Source: Ooceraea biroi
Taxonomy: Eukaryota; Arthropoda; Insecta; Hymenoptera; Formicidae
Reading direction: 5' to 3'
Length of the DNA: 64,000 nucleotides
Assembly (NCBI RefSeq): GCF_003672135.1
Contig: NC_039513.1
Location: 11,879,971-11,943,970 of the forward strand
Position numbers and translations under genes: made by a program. The notes beneath the pieces were generated by a model that saw only the letters and a list, made by a program, of their open reading frames with translations, was not told the DNA's origin and searched no databases. This document shows positions 1 to 13,289 of this stretch, in pieces. How positions within the stretch are numbered: the first letter of the stretch is position 1; every line of letters begins with the position of its first letter.

Positions 1-3000
1 TTCTACAGCCTCATAGTAGTAATCTGATCCGAAGGTATTTTGTATGCGAAGTGCAGTGTGCTCTACCAAAATGCGCCTCGCTTAGTCAGAAGCAATGCAA
101 GATATGCATAGTGATATGTAATGCTCCCTAAATGGATTACTAGATGTAACTTTGATCGCTCCTGTAAAATCAAATACTGCGATACGTTATATTGTGAGAA
201 CTAAAGGTATGATCTACTATACTGAGGAATATATATAGATTATACTTGGTCAGGTCTAGTCTTGAAATACAGCTCGTTAATCGAACGCAATGGAGATGCA
301 TGGAGATTGCTCTTTTCTCCTCTGATATTGTTACTGATTACTCAAATTACGATTGAAGAAGATTATCGCGACCTTCAGTCGCGAATGTAAATCAGCAAAA
401 ATGAATGAATTCGAGAAGCAATTGACGAGGATCGATCTGTAAAATCGTATCGACCAATTTTCAAAATCGTGTAGCTTTTAAGTTTCTAAAACACTCTTTT
501 AAGGATTCTAAAATCTGTTCTCTCAACTTCAAGCATTGAGAATCGTTCTCCGCAGTATGTGAATTCTTGTCAGTTTTCTTTAATTCCTTCATTTATTTCC
601 TTCATTTTATTTAACGGATGTCTCAAATGCGTGTGGATAATGTCTTAGGATTCCCCGACTTTTCCGTCTTGATTAAGGAAAACGGAATACTGAATTAAAG
701 AGATCCGTTCTTAAAGTGCCATTCGCGCGCGCTGAGACATTCCGTGTAGAAAAGCTGCATGAAACTGTCGACATACCAACTCGAAGATGAAAACGCACAT
801 TTATATTTTATACTTGCCCTTACACGGCGCGATTTTGGCACAGCGATAAGATAACACATGGAACAACGTTAATATTAATTAATATGTCCGTCGAGACCAA
901 GACTGACAATTAAACAAATATCGTGAACAAATCAGCTTATCATTCATCATTTGTGGCAATGAGATATCGTGCAACGGTCAAAGCTTCAACAATCACATGC
1001 CAATAAAAGCTCTGCCTCCACCACCGACAACACTTATCGTTAGTATAGTTTACGAAAGAGAGAGAAGAAGATACATCGCGTACTAAAGTGTATATATATA
1101 TATAAATACTAAGGCAGTTATATTATATATAGTATAGAAAACATCGTGTTTGTGAGAGCAATATCGACATCGTGTCTCCTAACTATATCAAATGTAGAAT
1201 TCTTCTGATGTAGCGAATTGTTTGTGAATTTTATGGAGCAAATTAAAATTTATTTTAATAAACCATACGTCTATTTATTTCGCTCTCCCTCACACCGTCT
1301 TTTTCTTCGTACGATTTTCAGCAATCATTGTTGCTCTCAATTGCCACAGCGACTCGCGGAAGAACGCAATTTACGGTTTTGTTAATTTTGTTCGAGATTA
1401 ATTTGTAGAATAGTCATGAGACGTGAAATATAGGAGTAAGAACAAGTAATGAATTATACAGCTAATATACAGGATACGCTAATATGAAATGAGCTGCAAC
1501 GTATGATTATTTATGCCGCACGCAACACGTCGGCTGAGTCTCATGACCCTCGAGTTGAGCCGTCAAACGTTCGATTAAATAATTCGATTGCAATCAATCT
1601 GGGAACGCTTCGTCTGTCTGTCTGCGCGACCGTAAGCCCGTTCCAACTTGGCAGCAGACGTCGGTGTGAAATTCGGTCAAAAGCCCCAACGGTTGATTCG
1701 ACCAATTAGCACCTGAATTATTTCCGAGAAGCTTCGACATATCAAACCTCGCGCATGTCGCGGCACAGCGACAACGATGAAAAATGGTGCTGATAAATAT
1801 CTACTAAGGAACTTTTATGAGCGTTAAATATGTGTTACATGCTTCGTCATGTGTTAATCAATTTTCTGGAAACAAATAATTATCCACAAAAATGATGGAG
1901 ATATTTTCTGAGACACAAAACGGATATTTCTACACAATGATTTCGGTAGTTTAACTAATTAGGAACATATATACCCGCGATATACGACCTAGATTTTATT
2001 AAACGGTTTACACACTCGGACGGGTTTTAGCGTTCTAGAAACTGCGCCTTGAATACGTATCGTAATGCATCGCGGTCCGCAAGATAGAACCGGCTGATCT
2101 TGATCATATATCGGTCCGATTAGAATTATTTTTCAAAGTGTGATCGTCTTCTGCGGTTAGTCTCCAAAACAGCGATTCTATCATTTTACAATGAATTAAA
2201 ATCATTCTTGTAAAAAGTGTTAATATCTCATATTATATAGAAATGATTATATATATACAAGATTTTATCATTATATATATATAAAAATAATTTAATCGTC
2301 AATTTCGATTTAATAAATCTTACACTTTATGTTTTTACATTAGCTAGTACAAAACGCTGACGAATGAATCTTTATTTGAATTGTTAAAATTAACGGAGTT
2401 TCCATTTTTTGACACGATTACTGCTGCTATGTATCACTGTGTTATACACTGTTGCACTGATGCGCAAATATTTCTAACACAGTAGAAGAACCAGTTTGAC
2501 ATTTTATGAGGCTGCCTATCGTAAAACTGACAAATTTGTCCTCGATTTGCAAACAAGTGAATGATTTTGTACACAAGTTGACGTGCACACGCGCATATGT
2601 TACAGTTCGGTAAAATTTTCTGCCAATCCGTGATCGTCATTTTTGCACACGTGTATTGTATAAAATATAATAAATATACATTGCACACGCATAATGCACG
2701 AACGCGACGACTCCATGCACGCGTGGGTAATTTTAGCGGATGACGCCGGATTAGCAGTTTAACAGCAAGGTCAATTACGTTAGCCCGGACATGTATTAAT
2801 GAACTCGTAAATTAGGCGACAGCCTATGCGTAATAAAAAGCGTGGGTTTACAACGTACAGTAAGATTAAAATTCGAAGGCACCTCGCACTTTATTGCATC
2901 TTATTGCAGAATCGAAACAATAAATCACTCTTCTGCGTCATCTCTGCTATTAATTAATTTCCATTAATTTATACAATTTTTACGGAACAATATGTATCGT

Positions 3001-4347
3001 CTTTTCATCATATACAAATGGCTTTATATCTAATATACATAAATATAAAATTTTTAATTGTTATCCAAGTTGCACGCACTATTAGAGCAATCAGTAATAA
3101 TTGTTTTTCCCTTATCTGCACTCATCGTGCGAACGAGGTGCAAAGGTGATGGGAATGCGAGAATTATTTCAAGTTGATTTCATTATCGTACCTCTAAAAC
3201 AAATGGAGAACTTCCACGGAGTTAATAAATAATAACCTGGGAATATTTACTGCGCTGAGAGAACAGTGAACAAAGTACACGAAATGTATGCTATAATTCA
3301 CGCGAATATATTATATCTTTGTATTAAGTAAATATTATATACATGTATTCTCTCATTGCAGTAACAATCGGCAAGTCTAGCTCGCCCTTTGTGCTATTTC
3401 ATTCACCTAAATTTTATCCGAAAGCAGATATTGTTTCTTTCGTTTTCCCTTTTTTTTAAATAACGGCTAACGAGTTGCGACAGACAAAAGAGAGTTCTCC
3501 GATCTTGCGTAACGCTAATAATACGTCGCAGGAACGCGTGCGTATCATTAGTCTTGTACTATAGTGATCGCAGAGTTCGAGCGTACGGTAACACGGCAGA
3601 TGCTGTAATAAAATCGTGGGAAATGCTGTTTTCCATGTTTCCGCGCGAATTGTCGAACCGCGTTTCGTGATACGGGCATTAAAAGATTCGAATCTTTTTC
3701 TCAGTTTCCACGAATCTGCCGCATTAACACTCGAAAGGCTAAAGCAACGATGGAACACTTCTTTGAGAAATATTAATATCTAAACGCGACATCGTGAAGG
3801 GACGATTCATGATTATTATTATACTAGCTGGTTAACTTGGCCGTTTTTCGTGTATCTTAAACGTTTATCTCTACGAAACACGTGTGTGATTTGGAAGGTA
3901 TAATATCTTTATCAGTATTATTTAAAAGCACCAAATTTATCGCACAAAACGTGATTGTCCGGTTTTTATCAGAGATTAATAGATATAATCCTCCAGTTAG
4001 GTAAATCGATCTCAGAATCGGACTATCACGTTTGAGTCATTAAGTGAAATAAAAGTACAGGCTGGAGCGCAAAGAAATAATACGATCTTAATATCGATCA
4101 ATATCTCCGTCAGTAATAAAAGAATAACAGATGCCGTGTCTCCTATAATAAATTAAATCCCTGTATTGCATGGCAAAATAACTTTTCGAATTATTGTAAC
4201 GTTATTGTGATTACCAGAACAATAAATATAATATTCACATCGACAGTTTAAGATTGCGCTACTTCCAGTTTTACGCACCATTCTGTGTAAATCGCATTAT
4301 TATGCCGTCCAACGACTCATTCGACTTAGGATATTATCCCGGAAGCT
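1..4347. other. Gene-free AT-rich spacer
   Basis: I see no convincing exon here on either strand. The open frames are short, lack recognisable motifs and are not flanked by paired splice sites. The stretch holds short AT runs (around 1088-1130 and 2230-2285). Part of its right edge is probably the 3' UTR of the minus-strand gene that ends at 4348. Confidence 0.5.
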
Positions 4348-6711
4348 CTAACAGCCGTCCAACTTCGTGTCTCGGGAATTCTTGCCAGCGTAACACTCCA
4401 TAGCTTTCTGCAGTCTCTCGAGGTACTCTTGTAGCGCGTCCTCCTGGTCCAGCTGCCTCGCCTCGTCTGATCTCGCGAACGACCGTTTCTGTACCAGGGC
4501 GGAGAGCATCAGGGTCACTACTGGCAGCGTCATGCCCAGCAGAAAGGTCGGCGTCATGAGATTCTTCAGGCCGTGCTTCTTGAAGCCGCGATACAACTCC
4601 GACCAAATGCCGTCCTCCTGTTCCTCCGGGCGCCTCTTGCCCAGCTTGCCGTATAGATACGGCCGGATCTTGCCGGTCGCCGCGATATAATTGTAATAGT
4701 GAGGATCGTAAGACTGCGCGTACAGCTGCGAGTAGTAGACGTCCTTCTGAGGCGGCGGGTAATCGGCGTCCGGGAACCACGCGCTCGCATCCTCGTACGG
4801 TACCGGCGGATTGCCGATGATGGGCGGCCCCCGATGGAGACCCGGTGGCTTCGTGTAGATCACCTCCACCGGTGGCTTGTGCTTCATGGGAACTGGAGAC
4901 ACCCCGAAAGGAGCGATTGATTCCATTGAGAAAAAAAAAGAGCCGGACGATTTATCGCGTCGCGTTAATTGTACAATATTATATCTTGCGCCTATTTTAC
5001 AAGCAGACGTTTTACAATTCACGTTAATGCTATTCATTGGAGTAGAAAGAAACTGTGCGTCATATCGCATAAACGAGGCACCATAGAGCCTTCCTTTGAT
5101 GATTAAGCGGCTTGTAAATGATTGTGTTACGAGGAGATGAGATCGAATACGTATTTAGATACCGCTAAGCGGATTTAACACGTACGCAAATCGATTAAAA
5201 AAAAAACAAATGATATATTGCCGATGGAAAGTGCTTATGTGATATTCTTCTCTGCATAAAAAGTTGTTGGAAAGACACAATATGACGGAGCATGATATAA
5301 TGCGTATTCTTATAAAGTTAAAGTTCATCCTGCCACTAGAACAACGTTCACACAAGTTGGACGATACTCTACTCGGTAAAACATTATTATTGTCCGTTAC
5401 ATAAAGTACGATCTAAAGAGAGAAGTATCTTTTCTCTACATACCCGGAACATAGATAAAATGCAAATTTACTTCTTATTTATAAGTTCCTTGTGAGTATT
5501 CATCATGAGTTATAGAAATTTCTTTTTCTACGCGAATAGAATATTGATTAAGAGAGAGAGAGTTGGTTTGAACGAAGGACAGCTTTGACTAACGGCAGAA
5601 ACAGTAGAATTTCAGGTATAAACGAAGAACTGCTGTTGACGGAAAATTATATCTCAAATGACAAATACGCAAATATTCTAAAGACAAAATTTTGTTCTCG
5701 AGAATATTCTCCGTTTAAAAATTGTTATTCTGGCTCGTATCCTATCTCTCCCTTTCATTTATTATTATGCATTTTTAGAAACTCACCTACGATCGGTCCC
5801 TTGTACAATCCCGGCGCTACCTTAGTTTGTGCAAAGCCAAACGGACTTCCGCGGATCCTTCGCATCCTCTCCCGCCACATTGCCGGCGTAACGTCGTTTC
5901 TGGGTTGGAAACCGGGCGTCATGAGTGGCACCGGCTGCAGCATACCCTGTCCCAGAACGACCCCCGCGGGTGCCCTGATCACGGGTTGGATTACGGCCGG
6001 TTGTCTCGCGTAACCGTAAGCTTGCCCGCCGTAAGTTGTCGCCGGCGGTAAGAATTGCTGCCGTTGATCTGCTTGCGATACCAGGTGGCCCTGATTCACC
6101 TGCGACGTTAGCTGCACCTGCTGTTCCTGCCGCGGAAGCAGCAATTGCTGTTGTCCGATCTGAGAAACCGGTTGAGGATCGAGTTCCATGAGCGATTGTT
6201 CATTCGGACTACTGATCGCGTTCAAAGAATGGGATTGATCCTCCGGTGATTGTTGGCTTCGGAGATAGTGATCGAGAGACACGCGAGACTCCTCGGGTGT
6301 CTTGGAGTTCAGGAAATTGTTCAACGCGACTTCTGCCGTTCTGATCGGCGCGTTTTGTTCAGAAAGATCCTGAAATTGTCGACCAGACGTTCTATCTCTG
6401 GCGTTCGATCGAGATATCTGGAGCGAAAGCGGAATTTGGCGTTCCGATTTATCAGAGAGAAGATTATCGGCCGCTTGTTGAACTTGCTTCTCTGTTTCAG
6501 TCTCCATGATTGGATATAGTTTCTGAGGACGCAATGATGCATCGGAGCTCGCAAGATCGATCGCGGCATCATTTCGCTTGGCGGATCTCTCAGACAAATT
6601 GCTCTCCTCGGCGATGTACTCGGTGTACTCCGTGAACGGATTTCCCTCGTAGTTGAGCTGGCCATTCGCCAGGTTGCTCGCGAGGACGAGGAGAATCACG
6701 AGTCTGATCAT
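4348..6711 (-). CDS. Uncharacterised secreted or membrane-anchored insect protein, two exons
   Basis: I do not recognise the family. Exon 1 (6711-5787) starts with a clear signal peptide (MIRLVILLVLASNLANGQ). It continues through an acidic, Ser-rich part into a Gln-rich stretch and a Pro/Gly/Tyr-rich stretch. A donor (GTAG|GTGAGT, 5786-5781) joins in phase to an acceptor (TCTCCAG|TT, 4894-4893). Exon 2 (4892-4348) adds further Pro/Tyr-rich sequence and a hydrophobic segment (FLLGMTLPVVTLMLSALV) about 60 residues from the end, followed by an acidic, helical tail. The joined protein is 489 residues. Basic sites (SAKR and GKRR) could be processing points. The hydrophobic segment suggests a type I membrane protein or a pro-protein. 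Without the splice, exon 1 would run a further ten codons to a stop. The structure is well supported by phase; the function is unknown. Confidence 0.72.
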
Positions 6712-9150
6712 GATTCTGTAAAGGGAAACAATGTCTTGTGAAAATAGATTACAAAATAAGAAAATTATACAATGATAATTTCGCTACTAAAAGCTATCGT
6801 AGAAATAAAATTTAAAATCATTATTGATCATAAAAACTTTATAGTACGATACTGTATAATGTGATGTTCCACGCGCGTCTGAATTTTATCCTATTTCAAC
6901 AAAACAGATTAATTTCTTCTGAATAAAATTAATATTTTAAAGAAATCCCGTTTTCGGCAAACGTAATTCGCTAGACATTTTGATGACCACGTTCTAAATT
7001 AAATTCAATAGTCAGACTACCGCTATTCCAGCGGAACGAATGCGTGGGATTTTTTCAGCGTGTCGTAACGGAGAGAAGAAAGGTGTACACGGGATGCAGC
7101 TTTGCGCACGTAATCATCATTGTCTAGATGTTCTCTTACGAGTATGTCTGTTGCAAACAAGTGCTTTACACGTTGCAACAAGAATGTAAGTGGAATACGG
7201 AAGAGAGATATGTTTCCTTGGGGCAATCCATTTAAGTCCTATTATTTAAAAAAATCGATATAACAACTTGCTGTGACAAGTTGCGAGCAAACAAACAAAT
7301 AAAATAGGAACTTAAAACGTGCGGACTTAAGACGCGCATTATGATGCACAGCACGCTCGCACAGTTGTTGACAGCGTGACACTTTCATCAGTCAAGGTAA
7401 AATGGCATGGAACGCGCGGAGATTATTCCGGAATGGCTCGTGAATATTGAATTAATCTAATCGCCGCAATATCCTACTTTTCAGGCTGAAATTATGCAAA
7501 AATTCGTTGATTTCGGTCGGCATGCCTTTGTAATTCTTTGATTAGTTTGTCGGGTCGAGCAGGCAAGACTCGGTGCATCGCGAGCATTCGTGCATTAAAA
7601 TGCGACCCCGAAATGGAAGGAAAAAGTTCCGTTCCGAGAGAGAGTGACTTGGTCGATCCGAGAACGTCGGCCAACACGTGCGTGCCGGCGTACACCTCCA
7701 AGGAAGAGAAAGAAAGAGAGAGAGAGTATTTTGGGGCCGTGTCCGAGGAGAGTTTTCTTAGAGAATCACTCGAAAGTGCGTGCGATCGCGCTGCATCACG
7801 TTGGAGAGCGCGATCCGCTCGCGCACGGGAAGCGCTTTTCTTCCTTTCCACTTGATGAATACTCTGCACTTATAATAGATGGGAAGCTAAAGAGATCTCT
7901 TTTCTAGTTCGACAATTTTCTCCTCGTTTAATTTCTCTCCACGCTTCGCGAGCAATTAATCCTCTCGATCAATTTATCTCGCACACTTATCGAAACCAAT
8001 TATACGGTGTAAAATTTCATGTTCATTTAATGTATTAATTAAATATTTAATATCTGTATTTGATTTATTCGTAGCAGAACAATCGTAACGATGGAATAAT
8101 AAAAATTGTAAAAATAAAAATTTTTAAAATAAAAATTCCAAATATCCAGTTTGTCAAGTCTGGACGTGCTGTGCTATATTATGTGTGCAAAGCGTGACAA
8201 TTGAAAGCTGCAACCGGCAAATGCAGTGAAATTATTAGCTAAATCAACGTAGTCAACGGCACACGTGTGCATAAAACTTTCGGTCCACTCGTTCAGTTCT
8301 ACTAACTAACTGTTTCTAGACTCGACGATGGCAATAGAAATTTAAAAAAAAGATAAAAAGATTAAAGAGGGATTACAACAATTAATGCACTGATATCTGA
8401 AGTTTGTAGATTGTATATGAATGAGAAGATGAGTATTTTTTGCGCGAGTGTTCACCCGGAAACTGATCTCTGCCGCAAATCATTCCTCGATTTTATGGCC
8501 ATTCTTGCGCGATACCTGTCGCATCGGTTGTTCCACAGCTTTCTAAAACCGTTAATTCCATTGGATATGCAGCATTCGACCGAAATTCAATAGCGCACCC
8601 ATCCACAGTGAATTGCCATCTCTAATTCGCATTTATAAAGCACATCGCGTTCACGTTCTTTTTCTTTATCCTAGTTTTCAAACTATCTCACAAACTATCT
8701 ACACGATCCTCATTATTAATAATCGCGCGAAATGTAGTAGCCACGTAAAAGTTTTTAATATATGTTATTCCTATATTAGAAATCTCGAATACCTGAATAA
8801 TTATATATTATTACGTGTACAACACGTGTAATTTTATGCCTGTAACACACGTGTACCGGTTTTAACACTTCGTTAAACGCTTTCGTGAGTAATGGTGCGA
8901 TCGTTACAATTTATTAAAATTTTTTTTAAATCATCACAGCTGTTAAATCGAGGATTGATCAACTTTTCTTACTTGGCTTTACATCAGCTCGCCAATCGTC
9001 AACTTTGATTTGAACTTGGATTCACCACCACGCAAATGAACGAAACGGAACTGCGCGTTTCTGGTCGCGACGGCGCGCGAGGAGACGACGAGTCCCATCG
9101 GTCGGTGCGGCACCAGGAACACTGAGATACCGGGACGAACCAAGTAGGAA
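6712..9150. other. Spacer upstream of the uncharacterised minus-strand gene
   Basis: No gene is supported. The part next to 6711 should hold the promoter and 5' UTR of the minus-strand gene, but I see no clear TATA box or initiator. Open frames on both strands around 7490-7900 overlap one another in a locally GC-rich patch and lack motifs, so I treat them as chance. Confidence 0.4.
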
Positions 9151-9530
9151 AGGCATTCACTCCGCTCCGGGAGTGAACTCCCTACCTTGACACCTTCACC
9201 GCATCGGCAGTCGCCGGCTTACCTCGTAAATTATTTGGCTACCCGGACACCCGTTCGTTCGTACTGTGAAAGGAACCATCAGGTAGGATCGGTCGTGCCA
9301 CACTGGAAAAACCGGGCGACGATTCGGTCATCCAGCGATATTCGGTAATCATGTCCAGTCCGCGACGAAGGTCGACCGGTACTTCCGGAAAAGGATAAGC
9401 GAGAGATGAGATAGGATCTTGCGTGGGGGAGATTTTATGGATTCTGTGCAGATGATGTGCAGACGTGCGATTTTCTAAGCATGCGAGCTTCGTTTTTGTA
9501 AAACAAAGAAATAAATAATTAAAATTAATA
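9150..9530 (-). other. Coding-like minus-strand segment, family unknown
   Basis: A minus-strand frame is open from an AG at about 9474 to a stop at 9239. Its composition is protein-like, with SPTQDPISSLAYPFPEVPV and ITEYRWMTESSPGF. Other possible splice sites lie nearby: GTTTTTCCAG at about 9302 and ACGAG|GTAAGC at about 9224. I could not join it in phase to the coding-like segment upstream at 9719-10068, so no gene model is given. It may be an exon of an unrecognised minus-strand gene or chance. Confidence 0.25.
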
Positions 9531-9718
9531 TTAATATTCTCTATTCGCACAATTTTAGCTAAAGCTGATAAAATTTAATTAAAGACTTTCTTTTAAATTA
9601 ATCATTTCCAGATTAATTATATACACCTGCTTCTGAATCCTTCAGTTTTTATCCTCAGCTTAGATTTGCGTGCGACATGACGAGCAAGCCTATGGCACCT
9701 GCAGGATAAAAACAAGGT

Positions 9719-10068
9719 TCAGTTATCTTCGTGAGGCGTCTTCATTGATCGCTCCATAGATTCCTCGTACCTAAGCAGGTTACTCTTCAGCATGGTGATG
9801 GTGATCATAGTTCTCCGAGTCACTGGGGCGTAACCGGTATCTTCGGTTTCGCTCTGACCGCCGTACGCGAAGCTGGATGAGCGCAGTGTGTCGCGAGATC
9901 CGGTCAATCGACGGTACCACGAAGCACGCCGTTGTCTGCGAAACGGCAGACGCACAGTCGAATTGTTTACCGAAGGTCGCGAGTCGGATAACGGGTCCTC
10001 GGCAGTTAAAGACCTACTTAGGGGCGCAGAACTCGAACTCGAATCATTTTTTCGACTCGTTCCTCCGT
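9719..10068 (-). other. Coding-like Ser/Arg-rich minus-strand segment
   Basis: A minus-strand frame stays open from a possible acceptor (GGCCCAG|CTACGGAGG, near 10069) to a TGA at 9719. It contains a Ser-rich run, SLTAEDPLSDSRPSVNNS, then the basic RLPFRRQRRASWYRRL, then TGYAPVTRRTMITITMLKS. This resembles a cytoplasmic tail of a signalling protein more than random sequence, but I cannot name a family. A possible donor (CTTAG|GTACGA) lies near its 3' end. There is no ATG in the segment, so it would have to be an internal or last exon. Confidence 0.3.
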
Positions 10069-10076
10069 AGCTGGGC

Positions 10077-11572
10077 CCCGAGTAATTTGTTTAGCCTCCA
10101 TAAGCGCCCAGTGGCCGGGCACAGATGCGAATCATCATCGCTGATGATGGCATGCGTCCCCGAGCTCTTTCTCTCTCTGATGGGACTTTGTAATCCACTA
10201 GAAGCATTTTACTTCCTTTTCAATCAGAAACTATATAGCTTCCTCGATAGCCACGTTGAGGAAAAATCGATATCGATTTGGTCAAAGTATACGTCATTAC
10301 AAATGATGAAACGACACGGCCAGTGCCAGATACTGCAGATGTTTATTTCAATCTGTGAACTCGCAAATTCTATTTCTGTTGCAATTCTGCACTGTGTGCG
10401 AGTTCAAGTGCATCGCGCTACGTGTATCGCTAAGTAATTTTATCGCTGAATAGTTTTATCGGGAACGAAGATAAATTATCTTCTTCCAAAGTGCGCGTAC
10501 AAACAGATAACGACCTTTGTTCTTTCGCTTATTTGTAAATATAATTTCATCTCGTATACTTCCTCCTGCGCGCGCGCGCGATTACGTGTCGCATACTGTA
10601 ATAAATGAGCGCATTGCAGATCCACTTTCAGCACGCGTCATGCAATCACGATCCGTTCCTCTTATTCGCGGACGCTTTGGCACGCGGATGGATTGTCTCT
10701 CTGAATTGTTCTTGCATCCGGAACGTGTAATTTAGAAAGATGAATTACGTATCCAGGCCGACGGCGCTTGAAAGCCAGCGCGACAATATCGAAAGGCAGC
10801 AGAAACAAAACGCTGAAATTACCGTTTGCTATCACGGCGCTAATCGCACGGCGCTCATCGTTCAGCCTCGCTTATACGGTGCGGCGATGATCATCTGATC
10901 CACGCGTACCGTGAGTAATAGGACATGTGGGCTCGCATTATCATCCTCGGTCAGCGCCACATTTAGCGCAAGACGCCTCTGGCAGCGAGCGATTTTTAAC
11001 TAAAGGAGAAATCGCGTCATTGCATATCGGCATCGGGCGGAAGTCGCGTGACAATAGAATTTATAATTAGCTGTTTTATCAAATGCGTTTGATCGCGCCT
11101 CCAATTTTTCTGACAACAATCGCTGCGTTTGTTATCGTCGAAACCATAAATATATTCGCGGAGCGGCGACGACGTTAGCATCATCATAAATAACATCCCG
11201 GCATTGGCAGGCGAGGTTTCAACAATTCGGGTATTTACGGGCACTCGCGCGCAAGTATACACCCTCAGAAAGGATTTCCGATAACAAGACGAAAAATATT
11301 CTTGACTAATTTAATCGTATTACAAGTATAAAAAATATGAAAATAAAACAATTTTTAATTTAAATCAGTAATTTCTATTCTTCTCTCTCGAATTAAATAA
11401 GATTGTCTTACTGTCTCGAGACAAGAGTAACATATACAAATTTATGCTTATATATTCTTGTATGTAGAATAATTTGATATTAGCGCCACTTTATAGTAGG
11501 CTTTGTCGATGTCGACGCATCATTTTCTCACAGTCGCTCGTCGACTCGGCGCTTCTGCGTCCTTTATTCCGA
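10077..11572. other. Spacer without a supported gene
   Basis: A 186-residue plus-strand frame spans 9877-10437, but it overlaps the minus-strand coding-like segment and shows no domain or splice context, so I reject it. A short CG run (about 10565-10580) is the only local oddity. Nothing else is supported. Confidence 0.4.
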
Positions 11573-11833
11573 TAAAACGGCCAATATTTATGTGTTGCAA
11601 TCGAAAATCGGGAAAGTGTTTCTGTTATTTACAATGCAAGAAATATTAAAAGATATAGAAATGTAAGTAAGTATATACAATATACTTACTTGAGAAATAA
11701 GATTCGAGATAAGATATTTCCATATCTTTTAATATTTCTTGTAGAGTATTGCACTTATTCATTGTAAATAACAGAAACACAGAAACACTTTCCCGATTTT
11801 CGATTGCAACACATAAATATTGGCCGTTTTGTG
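11573..11833. mobile_element. Fold-back (inverted-repeat) element
   Basis: Two arms of about 95-105 bases are near-perfect inverted copies. The left arm (about 11573-11667) begins with AAACGGCCAATATTTATGTG. The right arm (about 11725-11832) ends with the complement, CACATAAATATTGGCCGTTT. A small palindrome lies between them (GTAAGTAAGTATA...TATACTTACTTG, 11665-11694). The right arm has a short insertion and a repeated CAGAAACA, so the arms have diverged slightly. There is no coding capacity. It is a MITE-like or snap-back element. Confidence 0.75.
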
Positions 11834-13270
11834 CAGATTCTACAAATTCTCTTAGAAGAATAGAATAAGATGTCTTTTAGATCTCACAATATTCTGAAAT
11901 CAAGAATATTTTGAACTTGCTACAAATTTGTATCTAAATCCTTCTGAGAAAATTAATGAGATAGCACCAAGATTATTTAAATGTAGATTTTCGAATTTTC
12001 TATTCAAGATTAAAATATGCTTCTTTTCAATAATAAATATGATTGTCGCTATAGCGATCTTATTTTATGATAGATTAAAGAGTAATAGCATTAAGTCCAG
12101 AAATCTTTTCTGTGGGTGTATAAGTCGACTTTCGTTGACAGATTTGCGAGGGGAGGCGCAAGATGCGCGTACCCTCCGCTACTCGTACTCGGGCGCGTAA
12201 TCCGTTGCGTGGGTGCGTTAATCGTGGGCGTTGATTAACCGCCAATGCATCATGCCAATGCGTAACTGCGGACGTATCGGTGCACCCGCACTCGAGTCTG
12301 CCGTCGAGTGCATCGGACTGTTACGCAATGAAGCGTCATGCGGCTTCCGACTTTGTGCGCGAGTGCGTGAGTGCACGCAGCGATCGACCGCGAGTGCCTC
12401 TCCTCTCTGTCGATTATTCGATCGAGTCTAAAAAAACAGGGAGAGAGAACATGCGTGCGAGTACGACATAGCTTGTCGTAGCTCCACGCTTTTTCCGCAG
12501 CGTCTATATTTAAAACGAAATGAAACTGCATACTCACAGGTATTCTCCCAGCGAGGGAACAATCGCAGGCAAATGAGAAAGGATCGAAGAACGAGACGCG
12601 CAGAATGTAATCAGATGATCTTACACTCCTGCCCGAGACTTGCGTTTTAATTGCTGATTCATCAATTAAAGGAGTCTCCTCCTCGAAATCACTAATTCCT
12701 AAGCCGCGATCACGTGACCGAGGCATCCCGCACGCGGCGACTCGTCCGATATATCGCGCGACACGCGAGGCCTCTTTAGATGCAAATTTAGACGCGCTGC
12801 CTCGATCGTAACTTCGCGTCGCAAAGTTCACTTGCGCAGATGCAGATCTTTGCGCCGTGTCATCTTTGTTCTCTCATATGTGACAAACAGCTTATTCAAT
12901 CTGATTACGTGATTCATGAAGCCGGCTGGGAAAGAACTGTAATAAAAACTCCGAGACCGCCAATCTGCGTATCGTAAACAGGAGACGATAAGGCTCGCCG
13001 CGACGCGAAGTGAAGTTGGCTGCGGAGTGCACGCGCACTCGACCACTCGTGTGCAACGCGAGGGATTGCATTGCACTTTCAGCTCTGCGAGGAATCGTAA
13101 GATCGCGCGAATTGTGTAAGAAATATATATCTTCCCTTCCACGTCACGTGCCACGGGAAATGTACGCGGAAAATTCGTATTTGATTTTGCACTTGGAGAA
13201 CGCTGTTGACTCGAGGTTCTAATGCATGCGCAGTTTACACTCGTTCGGTGCACCTGTGCTAATAATTACC
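11834..13270. other. Spacer with a GC-rich patch at 12.1-13.2 kb
   Basis: Minus-strand frames at 12250-12831 and 12828-13253 are open in a CpG-rich patch, but they lack domains and show no matched splice sites. The patch could be the promoter or 5' UTR of an unseen gene. Nothing firmer can be said. Confidence 0.35.
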
Positions 13271-13289
13271 GGCCCAAGGAGAAACGCAA

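Noticed and set aside
7492..7907. Overlapping open frames on both strands in a GC-rich patch
   Set aside because: Frames on both strands are open together, with Arg/Ser-rich content and no splice sites or motifs, which is typical of composition-driven shadows.
9877..10437. 186-residue plus-strand open frame
   Set aside because: It has no domain, overlaps the more protein-like minus-strand frame, and shows no promoter or splice context.
12250..13253. Two long minus-strand frames (193 and 141 residues)
   Set aside because: They are Cys/Arg/Ser-rich with no recognisable domain and no matched donor and acceptor sites.
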